Shown: positions 42,617 to 53,245, counted from the first letter of the stretch. The stretch is DNA of 64,000 nucleotides from WTKD01 sp965243525 (GCA_965243525.1 OZ251568.1:62001-126000); one strand, 5' to 3'. Program-made: numbers and translations. Notes: a model not told the origin generated them from the letters alone.

Positions 42617-45424
42617 ATGAAAAAGCTGTCTATTCGTGGGGCACGTCAACATAATTTAAAGAATATCTCAATAGAATTGCCGCGTAATCAGTTGATCGTT
42701 TTTTCTGGTCCGAGTGGCTCAGGTAAATCCTCCCTTGCTTTTGATACAATATTTGCTGAGGGACAACGACGATTTGTTGAATCCTTATCTGCCTATGTTC
42801 GCCAATTTTTAGGGCGCCTCGAAAAACCAAAGGTTGACAGCATAGAGGGCTTATCGCCCGCAATATCGATTGAACAAAAAAGCACGAACCACAATCCTCG
42901 CTCAACGGTGGGGACTATCACAGAAATTACCGATTATCTGCGGTTGTTGTTTGCCCGCATTGGTGTTCCCTATGATCCAGTGACGGGGAATAAACTAGAA
43001 AAACAGACAGTGGATGAGATTGTGGCAGCAGTGCTCAATCTTGCTGAAGCGCGCTGTGTTTTTTATGCTCCGGTTGTGCAGGGGAAGAAGGGGCAACACG
43101 AAAAGATTTTTGAGAGCGCACGCAAAAGTGGATTTACCCATGCGCGAGTTGATGGCGAACGCCTTGCACTCTCAGAGGATATACAGCTTGAAAAAAACAA
43201 AAAACATGAAATTTTCATACAAGTTGATCGAATAAAAATAGATGTTACCAAAAGAACCAGGATTGTAGAAGCGGTAGAAACAGCCTTGGAGCTTTCAAAT
43301 GGTTTTGTGCAGGTTTACGAATTGCGAGATGAAGATGAAATCATTCATAGGTTTTCGCAGGAATATGCGTTCTCAGACCAGGATATGAGCCTTCCGAAGT
43401 TTACACCTGCCTTGTTTTCCTTTAACAGTCCCTATGGAGCCTGTCCCACCTGTCATGGACTTGGGGTTATTACTGAATTTGACGAGCGCCTTATCATTGC
43501 GGATGATGCCTTGTCGTTTAATGAGGGAGCGTTGAAGCCTTATAATCCAAAATCTTCATGGAATCGATACAAATTTGATGCTTTATCTCGACATTTTGGC
43601 ATTAATCTAAATACTCCACTATCTCAATGGACAAAAGAAGAATATACTATAGTGTTTTATGGGCATCCTGATACTGTTACGTTCATTCAGGAGGGTGAGG
43701 ATACAAAATATCATTATCGCTATGAAGCAGTGTTTGGCGGTGTGTTTGCGGATTTGAAAAAGCGCTATCAGCAGACGACCTCTGAGGGAGTTCGCCGGTG
43801 GTTGAATGGTTTTATGAAAGAGCATGTGTGTAGCGACTGCAAGGGTGAGCGCTTGCGAAAAGAAGCTCGTTGTGTTCGGATTGCTGAAAAGAATATCACT
43901 GAAATAAGCGCACTATCGGTGGTTGATGCATTACAGTTTTTTTCTACGTTGGAATTGAATGATTTTGATATGCAGATTGCTGAGGAAATACTCAAAGAGA
44001 TTCGATCACGACTTATGTTTTTGAATGATGTTGGATTAAACTATCTTAGTTTGTCGCGGAGTGCTGCAACCTTGTCAGGGGGTGAGGCACAGCGCATTCG
44101 GTTGGCATCGCAACTGGGGTCATCCTTGGTGGGTGTTCTCTACGTTCTTGATGAACCAACTATTGGCCTACATCAACGAGATAATGCTCGACTGATTCAC
44201 ACCTTGAAACATTTGCGCGATTTGGGAAATACGGTTTTGGTCGTAGAACACGATGAGCAGATGTTGTCAGATGCAGATTATCTGGTTGATCTTGGACCTG
44301 CTGCGGGTGTCCATGGCGGTCAAATCACTGCTGCAGGAACAGTGCCGGAAGTTCGTACGAACGAAAAGAGTCTCACTGGACAATACCTTTCAAAGAAGAA
44401 AAAAGTACACGAGAAGCGTGCAGTTCGAGAAGGGAATGGACGATATTTAACTATTCGCGGGGCGCGTTTGAACAATCTGCGATCAGTTGATGTGAACTTC
44501 CCGCTGGGGACATTGACAATAGTTTCGGGGGTTTCGGGGTCAGGAAAATCAAGTCTTGTAAATGGTGTCTTGTTGACTGCGTTAAAGGAATTGAAAGAAA
44601 ACATAGTGATGCCCTCTCCGGTATACGATTCGTTAGAAGGGGTTGAACATATAGACAAGGTGTTGCAGATCAACCAGAGTCCAATTGGACGCACGCCTCG
44701 ATCCAATCCTGCTACCTATATCGGGTTGTTTCAAAAAATACGCGACCTTTATGCGCAATTGCCAGAAGCAAAGGCGCGAGGTTATCTTGCCGGACGATTT
44801 TCATTTAATGTTAAGGGGGGGCGGTGTGAGAACTGTCAGGGCTCCGGTGTTATCAAGATTGATATGCAGTTTTTGCCAGATGTCTTTGTACAATGCTCAG
44901 TCTGCAAGGGAAAACGCTTTACTCAGGAGACGCTTGAAATACAGTATCGCGGGAAGAATATAAACGAAATATTAGAAATGACTGTTGATGAAGCAGCTGA
45001 TCATTTTAAAGCGCAACAACACATAGTAGGTAAACTCAAAACCCTACAGGATGTTGGTCTTGGATATATAAAACTTGGACAATCTGCACTCACCTTGTCA
45101 GGAGGTGAAGCTCAGCGGGTAAAGCTGTCTTTGGAACTTTCCAAACGAGCGAGTGGCAATACCCTGTACGTTATGGATGAACCAACAACAGGTTTGCATT
45201 TTGATGATATTCGCAAATTGTTGTTGCTTATTCACAGGCTTGTTGATACAGGTAATACGGTGGTCATCATCGAACACAACATCGATGTTATCTGCAGTGC
45301 TGATCATATCATTGATCTCGGTCCGGATGGGGGAGATCGTGGCGGCTATGTGGTTGCTACAGGAACTCCTTCTGAAATCGCAGGTCATCCAGAATCGAGT
45401 ACCGGTCGTTTTATACATGTATAA
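42617..45424 (+). CDS. uvrA: Excinuclease ABC subunit A
   Basis: 935 residues, normal length. Two ABC modules: Walker A motifs GPSGSGKSSLAFDT (about 32-45) and GVSGSGKSSLVNGV (about 637-650), signature motifs L-S-G-G-E-A-Q-R-I-R and L-S-G-G-E-A-Q-R-V-K. Zinc sites are C-P-T-C with V-C-S-D-C and, late, C-E-N-C with C-S-V-C-K-G-K. It finds bulky DNA lesions with UvrB for nucleotide excision repair. The 3' end overlaps the next gene by 8 bases. The same uvrA plus LptD-like pairing is known in treponemes. Confidence 0.97.
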   Translation: MKKLSIRGARQHNLKNISIELPRNQLIVFSGPSGSGKSSLAFDTIFAEGQRRFVESLSAYVRQFLGRLEKPKVDSIEGLSPAISIEQKSTNHNPRSTVGTITEITDYLRLLFARIGVPYDPVTGNKLEKQTVDEIVAAVLNLAEARCVFYAPVVQGKKGQHEKIFESARKSGFTHARVDGERLALSEDIQLEKNKKHEIFIQVDRIKIDVTKRTRIVEAVETALELSNGFVQVYELRDEDEIIHRFSQEYAFSDQDMSLPKFTPALFSFNSPYGACPTCHGLGVITEFDERLIIADDALSFNEGALKPYNPKSSWNRYKFDALSRHFGINLNTPLSQWTKEEYTIVFYGHPDTVTFIQEGEDTKYHYRYEAVFGGVFADLKKRYQQTTSEGVRRWLNGFMKEHVCSDCKGERLRKEARCVRIAEKNITEISALSVVDALQFFSTLELNDFDMQIAEEILKEIRSRLMFLNDVGLNYLSLSRSAATLSGGEAQRIRLASQLGSSLVGVLYVLDEPTIGLHQRDNARLIHTLKHLRDLGNTVLVVEHDEQMLSDADYLVDLGPAAGVHGGQITAAGTVPEVRTNEKSLTGQYLSKKKKVHEKRAVREGNGRYLTIRGARLNNLRSVDVNFPLGTLTIVSGVSGSGKSSLVNGVLLTALKELKENIVMPSPVYDSLEGVEHIDKVLQINQSPIGRTPRSNPATYIGLFQKIRDLYAQLPEAKARGYLAGRFSFNVKGGRCENCQGSGVIKIDMQFLPDVFVQCSVCKGKRFTQETLEIQYRGKNINEILEMTVDEAADHFKAQQHIVGKLKTLQDVGLGYIKLGQSALTLSGGEAQRVKLSLELSKRASGNTLYVMDEPTTGLHFDDIRKLLLLIHRLVDTGNTVVIIEHNIDVICSADHIIDLGPDGGDRGGYVVATGTPSEIAGHPESSTGRFIHV

Positions 45425-48400
45425 ATTTCAATTCAAATCGATAGTTGTTGCTTTTATATTTCTGTTTAGCGCAGTGCTTCCTGCACAAACGACCACAGAA
45501 GAACTAATTCAAACTGAGACAGAGGATCTAGATGTCATCACAGAAGTTGATCCTATTCTCAATCAAGAAGCAGAACCAAAAGAAGAGAGTGCTGGTCTGC
45601 CTGTCCAAGATACTGTTGATGCCGACGATGCCTCGGCCACTGAAACAGATGCGCCAGATTTGAAAAACCTTAAACGGCGTTCACGGGCAACGCAGTTAAT
45701 CATTCAACACGCCAGCTATGAAGAATTGTTTTTCTTGTTGCGAGACGTAGGGTTAGAAGCTCGTGGATCAAAGGCACAAATGCAGGCTCGACTCTATGAA
45801 TATTACAAATTAGACCCACCTATAGAAGACAGCGAGAGCAATGAGGGCATAGAAGTTGTCATTGATACTGCCGAAAACGTGGCGACCTTTGCGATTGAAG
45901 AAATTGATGATGATTATATTCGCCTATCGGGAGGGATTATTCTCACCCTTATCGATAATACCACCAAGCAGCGGCATTCTATTGCTGCAGATTCATTGTT
46001 GTTGAATAAAAATTCTCGCTATATGACGGCAACGGGCTCGGTTCGGTATGAACTACAACGACCCAACAGTGATGGCCCTGAAGTTTTTGAAGGTGACACA
46101 ATCACAATCAATATTGACAGCTGGGAAGGTGTGTTTATTGATGGAATTTCAGAAATCGATCAGACGATTGATGGAAAAGCGGTTACGATGGTGTTTTACG
46201 GTGATACTGTTGTTCGTTCTTCTCGCAATGCAGTGACCTTTTCTGATGTGGACATAACAACGGGTTCCAATCTTGAAGAGGGATATTTTTCCATACATGT
46301 TAAAAAACTCTGGCTGCTTGCCAGCGATGAATGGGCGGTACTTAATCCAGTGGTTCGTGTAGGACATGTTCCCTTGATCTGGTTTCCATTCTATTTTCAA
46401 CCAGGAGATCGTTTGTTTTTTCGTCCGGTACTTGGTATTCACAGCGCCTATGGCCCTTATATCCAAACAACGACCTATCTGTTTGGAAATCCTTCAGAGG
46501 AATCGGGAGCAACGTTTTCATTGTTGCAGATTGATGCAACATCAAAAACTGATCGGGAAATCGATGGGTTGTTTTTGCGCCCAAAGAAAAAAACCTCTGG
46601 AGAAACTGACCCAAAAAAGCAATCCATTCGTGAAATAGCAGAAGAACGTAATTGGTTGTTAAAATTTTATCTCGATGGATATGCTCGTCGAGGAATTTTT
46701 CTTGGGCTTACTGGGACATTCCACAACCTTGCTTCTATAGAATCTGAAGATGGACGAATGACCTATGCTGCGATAGATTCTTTGTCTATAGATAACTACT
46801 ATGCATTCACCCGCACCCTGTTTTCTCCTGGGATTGGGGCCTATACAAATCTCATTCCCTATAACGGAGTCATGCAGGATCATTGGGATTCTGGAAACCT
46901 CTTTAATCTTGAAATCCCATTTCGCTTTATGGTAGATTTAGCGGCAAACATCACCCTCTTCAACCTTCGATTCGATGTGCTGTTTGAGTTATACAGCGAC
47001 ACAACCATAGGCACTGAATTCCTTAATCGATCTGAGGTATTCTCTTGGGATTTTGCACTGGGGCGTCAAACTCCATTGGAAAGTATTAGCTCGCGATCAC
47101 GGACAGAGTGGAGCATTCGCACATCGTATAATTTTAATAGATTGCCCTTTACTGGAAAGGCAGCTGAAGTATGGGATATCGTTAATCAATTGGCTTCGAT
47201 AAATTTGAGAAATTTTGAAATACTCTTTATTTCGGGAGCAAAAAACAAGCAGGCCAGTGATATTTCAGGAATACTCAACGCTGCTACGATCACACGGGGT
47301 GTTGATCAGTCATTTTATGCGCCATTGGAATTGATCGCTCCAATCATTCAAGGGAGCATTTCAGGAACTTTGTTTTCCTATCCTTTTCCTTCATATTACA
47401 CCAAAGCAAGGGGATCACCAGATTTAGAATCATTGCATGGACAACGCCCTATTGAAGCTGGATCTTTGCACACGCCATGGGAAGATGATGCAAACGAATC
47501 TGATGAAAGTTCAGATAGCATGGGACAACAGCATCCCCCACTTTTGCAAAAAAACTATACTACGCCGTATTTTGATCCGTTTACGTTCTATCTTTCGTAT
47601 TCCTTCAATCCGAATTTTGAATTTAATTCAGTTACCAATGTAGACGACTGGCTCCGAGCATCTGACATAGATTTTGCAAAGCTTTTCCTATATCAATCAT
47701 ATTCTTTGTATGCGCAGTTGAGTGTTAACTATGACATGACCTTTTTCAATGCCATGGTCACCCATTCAGGAGACATCTTTCTGACATTGCGCGATAATCA
47801 GTTGGTGTCTTTCGATGAGCAAAACGGAACAACGGCTGAGAGAATTGCGGTCACCGAGGATCTTTTTGAAAAGAATGATTTTGATGTTCAGTACAACAGC
47901 CTAACCGCCGTGTATCCACTAAAACAATTCCCACAACTGGGTTCAAGCAGCATTATCCATTCGATACATATGCTCTTGTACGATGAAAAATTTGAATATA
48001 CAGTGACCCCTACTCAGCTAATTTCTTCTATATCTACACGTGTGTTTGAATGGTCTAATGAATTTGTTACGCAGCACTCACTTCGGATGAATGTCCGTCT
48101 TACCGCACTTGGAATCCTTCAAAATTACTCACTCAGCATTACTCTTCCACCAAGTGACGAGATCAACCTGTCTCCATCACTCTCAATAGATGCTGGACCA
48201 GTCTCTGTGAACGCATCGATCCAGATTAGAGACCTGACTCGTACTGTTGTATACGATCCTCTGCAACTTGGAATATCTGCCGGATTTGATTTTGCTGATG
48301 GAGATCATAAGATAACTGCAAATCAGTCGTTTCAATTCATTGTCGATGATCCTGACAAGGTTCTTGATTATTCAGGAACCTCGATTTCAATATCTTTGTT

Positions 48401-49052
48401 TAAGAATATTTTGTCTTTTACCAACACGGTCTACGTAAGAGATACCTATAGGCAAACATATGATATATCGACAAGTTCTTGGAATCCGTCAACGAACACC
48501 TCACTGATTGTAGAATCAAGCGTGCACACGTTGCGTATTGCATATTCCCCTAAACCGTTTTGGAAAAATAGAATCACGGTTTCTGGGTCTTTAAATTCAA
48601 CATTGAATATGAATTACAACATCTTTACTGACTCGTATTTCTCATTGAATTTGAATCTGTCATTTGCGATATACCAGGCCTTGAGCATATCACTCTCCAT
48701 GAGTGTGCAAAACACTGCATTACACATATACAACGAAACATATGCAACCATGCTTGGCATCAATCACCAGAGTTTCTTCACTGATCTTGGAAATTCATTG
48801 AACATATTCGATCAGGCAAGTCTGCAGCAAGGACAGTTTAAGATTCAAGGAGTCTCTCTGCGAGTCACGCGCACCTATCGTGATTGGAAGCTATCGTTTG
48901 GGTATAATGGCAACCCAAAGATCTTTACCCAAAACAATGTGAGCGTATACAGATGGGATAATGTGTTTTCGTTTAGTGTTACGTGGAGTTTCCTTGATAT
49001 CCTGAGAACTGAAGGAAGATATGAAGATGAAGTATTCACGCTTGTTTACTAG
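45417..49052 (+). CDS. LptD/OstA-like outer-membrane protein with SAP-like motif
   Basis: 1211 residues from the ATG at 45417, overlapping the uvrA stop; the open frame extends upstream inside uvrA but the signal peptide (residues 1-23, ending L-P-A-Q) fixes the start. An acidic low-complexity region (25-95) is followed by a SAP-like helix pair (about 98-130) and an OstA/LptA-type beta-jellyroll (about 150-320). A long beta-rich C-terminal half predicts a large barrel. LptD inserts lipopolysaccharide in Gram-negative bacteria; treponemes lack lipopolysaccharide, so the cargo here is unknown. No LptE partner was seen. Confidence 0.8.
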   Translation: MYKFQFKSIVVAFIFLFSAVLPAQTTTEELIQTETEDLDVITEVDPILNQEAEPKEESAGLPVQDTVDADDASATETDAPDLKNLKRRSRATQLIIQHASYEELFFLLRDVGLEARGSKAQMQARLYEYYKLDPPIEDSESNEGIEVVIDTAENVATFAIEEIDDDYIRLSGGIILTLIDNTTKQRHSIAADSLLLNKNSRYMTATGSVRYELQRPNSDGPEVFEGDTITINIDSWEGVFIDGISEIDQTIDGKAVTMVFYGDTVVRSSRNAVTFSDVDITTGSNLEEGYFSIHVKKLWLLASDEWAVLNPVVRVGHVPLIWFPFYFQPGDRLFFRPVLGIHSAYGPYIQTTTYLFGNPSEESGATFSLLQIDATSKTDREIDGLFLRPKKKTSGETDPKKQSIREIAEERNWLLKFYLDGYARRGIFLGLTGTFHNLASIESEDGRMTYAAIDSLSIDNYYAFTRTLFSPGIGAYTNLIPYNGVMQDHWDSGNLFNLEIPFRFMVDLAANITLFNLRFDVLFELYSDTTIGTEFLNRSEVFSWDFALGRQTPLESISSRSRTEWSIRTSYNFNRLPFTGKAAEVWDIVNQLASINLRNFEILFISGAKNKQASDISGILNAATITRGVDQSFYAPLELIAPIIQGSISGTLFSYPFPSYYTKARGSPDLESLHGQRPIEAGSLHTPWEDDANESDESSDSMGQQHPPLLQKNYTTPYFDPFTFYLSYSFNPNFEFNSVTNVDDWLRASDIDFAKLFLYQSYSLYAQLSVNYDMTFFNAMVTHSGDIFLTLRDNQLVSFDEQNGTTAERIAVTEDLFEKNDFDVQYNSLTAVYPLKQFPQLGSSSIIHSIHMLLYDEKFEYTVTPTQLISSISTRVFEWSNEFVTQHSLRMNVRLTALGILQNYSLSITLPPSDEINLSPSLSIDAGPVSVNASIQIRDLTRTVVYDPLQLGISAGFDFADGDHKITANQSFQFIVDDPDKVLDYSGTSISISLFKNILSFTNTVYVRDTYRQTYDISTSSWNPSTNTSLIVESSVHTLRIAYSPKPFWKNRITVSGSLNSTLNMNYNIFTDSYFSLNLNLSFAIYQALSISLSMSVQNTALHIYNETYATMLGINHQSFFTDLGNSLNIFDQASLQQGQFKIQGVSLRVTRTYRDWKLSFGYNGNPKIFTQNNVSVYRWDNVFSFSVTWSFLDILRTEGRYEDEVFTLVY

Positions 49053-49102
49053 TGATTGACCTATAGTTAAATAATGAGCACTATTATAGAAAGAGGAAAT
49101 AG

Positions 49103-50038
49103 TTGCGCGATCATTCAGTAGTAGCAGTACCTGATATTAAACATATACTCCATGCTATTTGTGGCCCCTATGATGAACATCTAAAAATTATAGAAAAAGA
49201 ATTCAAGGCACCGGTGCGGATTTCAAATGAAGATATTCGCCTTGAGACAGAAGATCTTGCATCGCAAGAAAAATTCAAAGACCTGTGCAATAGCTTGTTT
49301 CAAATTGCCGCAGCGGGCACTGAAATTTCAAAAACAACGATCCATTCCTTGTTGATAACTGGATCAGATGATGTAAACTTAAAAAAGATGGAAATTGTTT
49401 TTTCAAATAATGTGAAGATTCAACCAAAAACGGAGCGTCAAAAAGAATTTTTGGAGCATATTCGTAACAAAACGGTGATTTTTGGTATTGGACCCGCCGG
49501 AACAGGCAAGACCTATTTGTCGATTGCACAGGGATTAAAATTTCTTCAAACGCGTACGATTCAACGATTGATTTATACGCGCCCTGTTGTGGAGACTGGG
49601 GAATCCTTGGGATATCTTCCTGGCGACGTCCAAGAAAAAATATCGCCTTATATGCGGCCATTTTTTGATATATTGAAAATGTTGGCTGAAAAAGCAAGCA
49701 TGCAACGCTTCATTGAAGATGAACGCATCGAACTCGTACCGCTTGCCTATATGCGTGGCAGAGATATACAAAACAGCCTTGTTATCCTTGACGAAGCGCA
49801 GAATGCAACAGATGCACAGATGAAAATGCTCTTGACACGCATCGGTCTATCCACACAATTAGTAGTTATAGGTGATCCACAACAATCAGATAGAACTATT
49901 CAGGATGCGATGCCTTTGGAGCGATTGGTTTTGAAACTAGAACATATTGATTCTGTTTCATGTACGCGATTTACCATTCGTGATTGTGTCCGCAGCAAGT
50001 TTGTGCAAAAAGTGCTTCAAGTATATGATGCAGACTAA
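49103..50038 (+). CDS. PhoH-family ATPase (YbeZ-like)
   Basis: 311 residues, TTG start after AAAGAGGAAATAG. The N-terminal domain of about 100 residues is followed by an ATPase with Walker A GIGPAGTGKTYLSIA near 130 and Walker B V-I-L-D-E-A-Q-N-A near 229. YbeZ of E. coli is encoded beside ybeY and corC and assists rRNA maturation; here the same order phoH-ybeY-corC is kept with overlapping genes. Confidence 0.93.
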   Translation: MRDHSVVAVPDIKHILHAICGPYDEHLKIIEKEFKAPVRISNEDIRLETEDLASQEKFKDLCNSLFQIAAAGTEISKTTIHSLLITGSDDVNLKKMEIVFSNNVKIQPKTERQKEFLEHIRNKTVIFGIGPAGTGKTYLSIAQGLKFLQTRTIQRLIYTRPVVETGESLGYLPGDVQEKISPYMRPFFDILKMLAEKASMQRFIEDERIELVPLAYMRGRDIQNSLVILDEAQNATDAQMKMLLTRIGLSTQLVVIGDPQQSDRTIQDAMPLERLVLKLEHIDSVSCTRFTIRDCVRSKFVQKVLQVYDAD

Positions 50039-50477
50039 CTATTCAATCGAAATTTCGGCCCAAGATGAACCACTCCCTGCCAGCGAGCAGGATATTGCCG
50101 ATCTTGCGGCCTATACGTTGCGATCTCTTGTGGTTCGGGCAGCGCAGATTTCAGTGGTTTTTGTCTCGAAACTCCTCATGCAAGAACTCAATAAAACATA
50201 TAGATTCACTATGGAGAATACCGATGTACTAAGTTTTGTATACACAAATGATACTGACAACAGAGATATCGCCGGTGAGATAATTATTTCGCCGAGTGGT
50301 ATACGCAAATACGATGCATCTGCAGAGTTATCCCAAGAGATACGCCGATGCGTTGTTCATGGAATACTCCATTTATATGGAATGGTACACCCCGAGGAAG
50401 AAAAATCAACTATGTATAGAATGCAAGAATCAGTACTAGGTAGGTATAATAAAAAAGGTCATAATGAAATTCATTGA
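50025..50477 (+). CDS. ybeY: Endoribonuclease YbeY
   Basis: 150 residues from the ATG at 50025 (or 149 from 50028); both lie in the last codons of phoH. The metal-binding motif is H-G-I-L-H-L-Y-G-M-V-H near 116-126, preceded by T-D-V-L-S-F-V-Y. YbeY is a zinc-dependent factor in 16S rRNA processing and ribosome quality control. It overlaps corC by 14 bases, so the three genes are coupled. Confidence 0.93.
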   Translation: MMQTNYSIEISAQDEPLPASEQDIADLAAYTLRSLVVRAAQISVVFVSKLLMQELNKTYRFTMENTDVLSFVYTNDTDNRDIAGEIIISPSGIRKYDASAELSQEIRRCVVHGILHLYGMVHPEEEKSTMYRMQESVLGRYNKKGHNEIH

Positions 50478-51216
50478 TTTATTTCGTAAAAAAAAGAACA
50501 GAGAAAAACAAACGCATCCTCATGTGAAAAAGATGATTGAAGGAATTCATGGGCTTGCACAAACCCATGCAAAGGAAGTTATGTTGCCGCGCGTTGATGT
50601 TGTCTTCATGGAATACGAAGAAAAACTGCAAGACATCCTTCAGAAGGCACAGGAATCAGGACATTCGCGTTTTCCGGTTTACAGAGACAATGTAGACAAT
50701 ATTTTGGGAGTGCTTTATATAAAAGATTTATTGTACTCCATCGGGAATGAAAGACAAGCGGTTGATTGGGAAAAGGTGTTGCGCCCACCGTATTTTGTTC
50801 CTGAATCGAAAAAACTTGATTCACTCCTTCGAGAGATGCAGAAACGACGCGTACATATCGCTATTAGCGTTGATGAATACGGTGGAACCTCTGGCATCAT
50901 CTGTCTGGAGGATATTATTGAAGAAATCGTCGGAGAGATCCAGGATGAATACGATCATGAGGTTGATGAAATCATGAAATTGGGCGAACAGAGTTATCTT
51001 TGCGATGCGCGAGTTAGCATCGAAGAGTTGAATGAACGATTGTCCTTGCAGTTACCCACAAATGCGGTGGATACGCTCGGAGGATTTGTATTTGAACTGT
51101 TTGACAAGATTCCGGTCCGTTTTGAAAAAGTGAATTATGGCGAGACTGATTTTATCGTGCAAGAGATGGATGGAAGAAGTATAAAAAAGATTAAACTTGT
51201 TCAAAGTAACATCTAA
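50464..51216 (+). CDS. CorC/HlyC-type CBS-domain protein
   Basis: 250 residues with no membrane helix. Two CBS motifs (about 45-170; E-V-M-L-P-R-V-D-V-V-F-M opening and D-E-Y-G-G-T-S-G-I-I-C closing) are followed by the CorC_HlyC domain (about 175-250; G-G-F-V-F-E-L). This resembles E. coli YbeX/CorC, which is linked to magnesium or cobalt and ribosome homeostasis. It closes the conserved phoH-ybeY-corC cluster; no lnt gene follows. Confidence 0.88.
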   Translation: MKFIDLFRKKKNREKQTHPHVKKMIEGIHGLAQTHAKEVMLPRVDVVFMEYEEKLQDILQKAQESGHSRFPVYRDNVDNILGVLYIKDLLYSIGNERQAVDWEKVLRPPYFVPESKKLDSLLREMQKRRVHIAISVDEYGGTSGIICLEDIIEEIVGEIQDEYDHEVDEIMKLGEQSYLCDARVSIEELNERLSLQLPTNAVDTLGGFVFELFDKIPVRFEKVNYGETDFIVQEMDGRSIKKIKLVQSNI

Positions 51217-51218
51217 AT

Positions 51219-53219
51219 ATGAAAAAGAAATACATTGCATGCAGGTGGATCTACGTCGTTCTAGCCCTTGTTTTGCTGCCTTCGATGCTTGTTGCACAGG
51301 CAAGTCAGTTTGTTGAGCAGGGATGGGCAATCCTGGATGGAGCCTTTGAGGATGATGATGCCAATTTGCAAGCACTTGAATTGTTTTTGCGTGCATTAGA
51401 ACAAAATCCACGCTATGACGATGCGTATCATGGATTGGCTTTGACCTATTTCCGAATGGGAAACTATGCAGAGGCTGTTCGAGCAAATCAAGAAGCGCTT
51501 CGATTGCGGAGAAATTATCTTCCCTACAAGATTTTGGAGATACGGTTGCGGATTCAGCAGCATGATTTTGATGCAGCAGCAACATTGCTGCGTGCAGTGC
51601 TCCCAGATAATCCATCAAATGCAAATCTTTTGTTGTCTCAGGCAGATATTTTCTATGCTGAAGGACGGTATGATCGTGCAAGTACCATCTATCAATCAAT
51701 TTTAGAACTAGATTCGTATAACATGTCAGCATTGCTGTCCTTGACCTATATTGCTCTCTATCATGATCAGGGGAGTGATGCAGCTGATTACATTACACGA
51801 TTGCTGGAACGACATTCAGATGATGTTCTCGTCTTGCTATTGGCAAGCAGGTATTACGCAGAGGATGATCGCATTGAAGAATCCTTGTTCTATGCAGAGC
51901 AAGCCTATGCAAGGGCTCCTTTGTCTGAAGTTGTTCTCACCAATCTTATACAGGCCTACATACAATCTGGCGATTTCACCAATGCGGTTGCCTTCATTGA
52001 CGAACTGCTTACAGTGCATCCAAACAATGTGCTTGGATGGTATGGAAAGGGCAAAATTGAACAGCTAGGCAGAAATCCAGATCAAGCGGTGAAATCCTAT
52101 GCCCGTGCGCTGTTGCTGGATCCGTTTTTTGAACCAGCAATTCTGTCACGAGAAGAGTTGCTGATTGATGAGCGTGTGGGTATACGCCTCACATCGATAC
52201 TCCAAGAATACATACAGCGTGCAGATGAATTGCAATCTAACTATCAGTATGTTGAAAGTGAGCTGTTGTTGCGAAGGGCTCTGCGCATTGATCCCTATAA
52301 TACGGAAATACGAAAACGCATTGCTGATATCTATGAATTGCGAAGAGAATATCCACAATACCTCAATGAGCTTGAGATTTTGCAAACTCTTGGCGATGGT
52401 TCACAACAAATTGCTGATGCCATCGAGGGGGTACAGAATTTTTTGGATACCAGTGTTGCGTTCGAGTGGAATTTGCCTCAGTTTGAAGTTGCAAGACCCC
52501 GCATTCCTATACACATTTTCTATGAAACAGGACTTGGCGGAAGCATTCCAAGAGAATCGCAGTTATACGCTTGGCTACTTGAGCAAACCCTCTTTTCTGT
52601 TGAGCAGGTTGCACCGGTATACCATGCTTCACCGGTGACAAATATTTTTACAGCCCTCCAACGTGTCGATAATCGTGGTGATGCAATTGTTTTGATAGTA
52701 CGTGGGGGGAGTAATGGCGCAATCACTGCGGTGGATGTGGATGTTTTTCTGGGGACGTCGGGAGCAATGATGGGATCGTTGCGATCGGTCACTAGTGGGA
52801 GATATCCAATTGAACAGGCGATTATGCAAATATATCGAGGGATCCAAGATTTTGTTCCTCGTATCGGATCTGTAATACAAATATCTGGACAGCGAGTCTT
52901 ATTCACCCTTGGGAACGTCGATGGCTTGGATTCTGATGCAGAGCTTAGGGTATATCAAAATGGTATGCTTAGCTTGACTGTTGAACCACCGTATTTCACG
53001 ACCCAGTCTCCAGAGATAGGCAGGGTCACCACAGAAGCCACCGATGCACTTATCTCAGAGGGGCAATTTAATTCATCTGACATAACGCGTACGATCAATA
53101 TCGGCGACCTTGTTGTGTTTCAAAACGAGGAAATACTGCCTACAACGCAAGATACACCAAATCTTATTCGAGAATTTCTTAATTTTCGCATGCTTGACAA
53201 TTCACTTTTCATTAGGTAG
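51219..53219 (+). CDS. Large exported TPR protein
   Basis: 666 residues. A signal peptide ends near L-V-A-Q-A-S. Residues 28-390 carry about nine TPR units (for example D-D-A-Y-H-G-L-A-L-T-Y-F-R-M-G-N and N-L-L-L-S-Q-A-D-I-F-Y-A-E-G-R-Y-D). A separate alpha/beta domain follows (about 430-600; I-V-L-I-V-R-G-G-S-N-G) and a beta-rich end. No enzyme motif was found. It starts three bases after corC and is followed by gap; a role in envelope assembly is only a guess. Confidence 0.75.
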   Translation: MKKKYIACRWIYVVLALVLLPSMLVAQASQFVEQGWAILDGAFEDDDANLQALELFLRALEQNPRYDDAYHGLALTYFRMGNYAEAVRANQEALRLRRNYLPYKILEIRLRIQQHDFDAAATLLRAVLPDNPSNANLLLSQADIFYAEGRYDRASTIYQSILELDSYNMSALLSLTYIALYHDQGSDAADYITRLLERHSDDVLVLLLASRYYAEDDRIEESLFYAEQAYARAPLSEVVLTNLIQAYIQSGDFTNAVAFIDELLTVHPNNVLGWYGKGKIEQLGRNPDQAVKSYARALLLDPFFEPAILSREELLIDERVGIRLTSILQEYIQRADELQSNYQYVESELLLRRALRIDPYNTEIRKRIADIYELRREYPQYLNELEILQTLGDGSQQIADAIEGVQNFLDTSVAFEWNLPQFEVARPRIPIHIFYETGLGGSIPRESQLYAWLLEQTLFSVEQVAPVYHASPVTNIFTALQRVDNRGDAIVLIVRGGSNGAITAVDVDVFLGTSGAMMGSLRSVTSGRYPIEQAIMQIYRGIQDFVPRIGSVIQISGQRVLFTLGNVDGLDSDAELRVYQNGMLSLTVEPPYFTTQSPEIGRVTTEATDALISEGQFNSSDITRTINIGDLVVFQNEEILPTTQDTPNLIREFLNFRMLDNSLFIR

Positions 53220-53245
53220 CATCAGAAAAGTTTAACGGAGGAAAT

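Noticed and set aside
45153..45416. Extended open frame upstream of the LptD-like gene
   Set aside because: It lies wholly within uvrA; the signal peptide begins at 45417.
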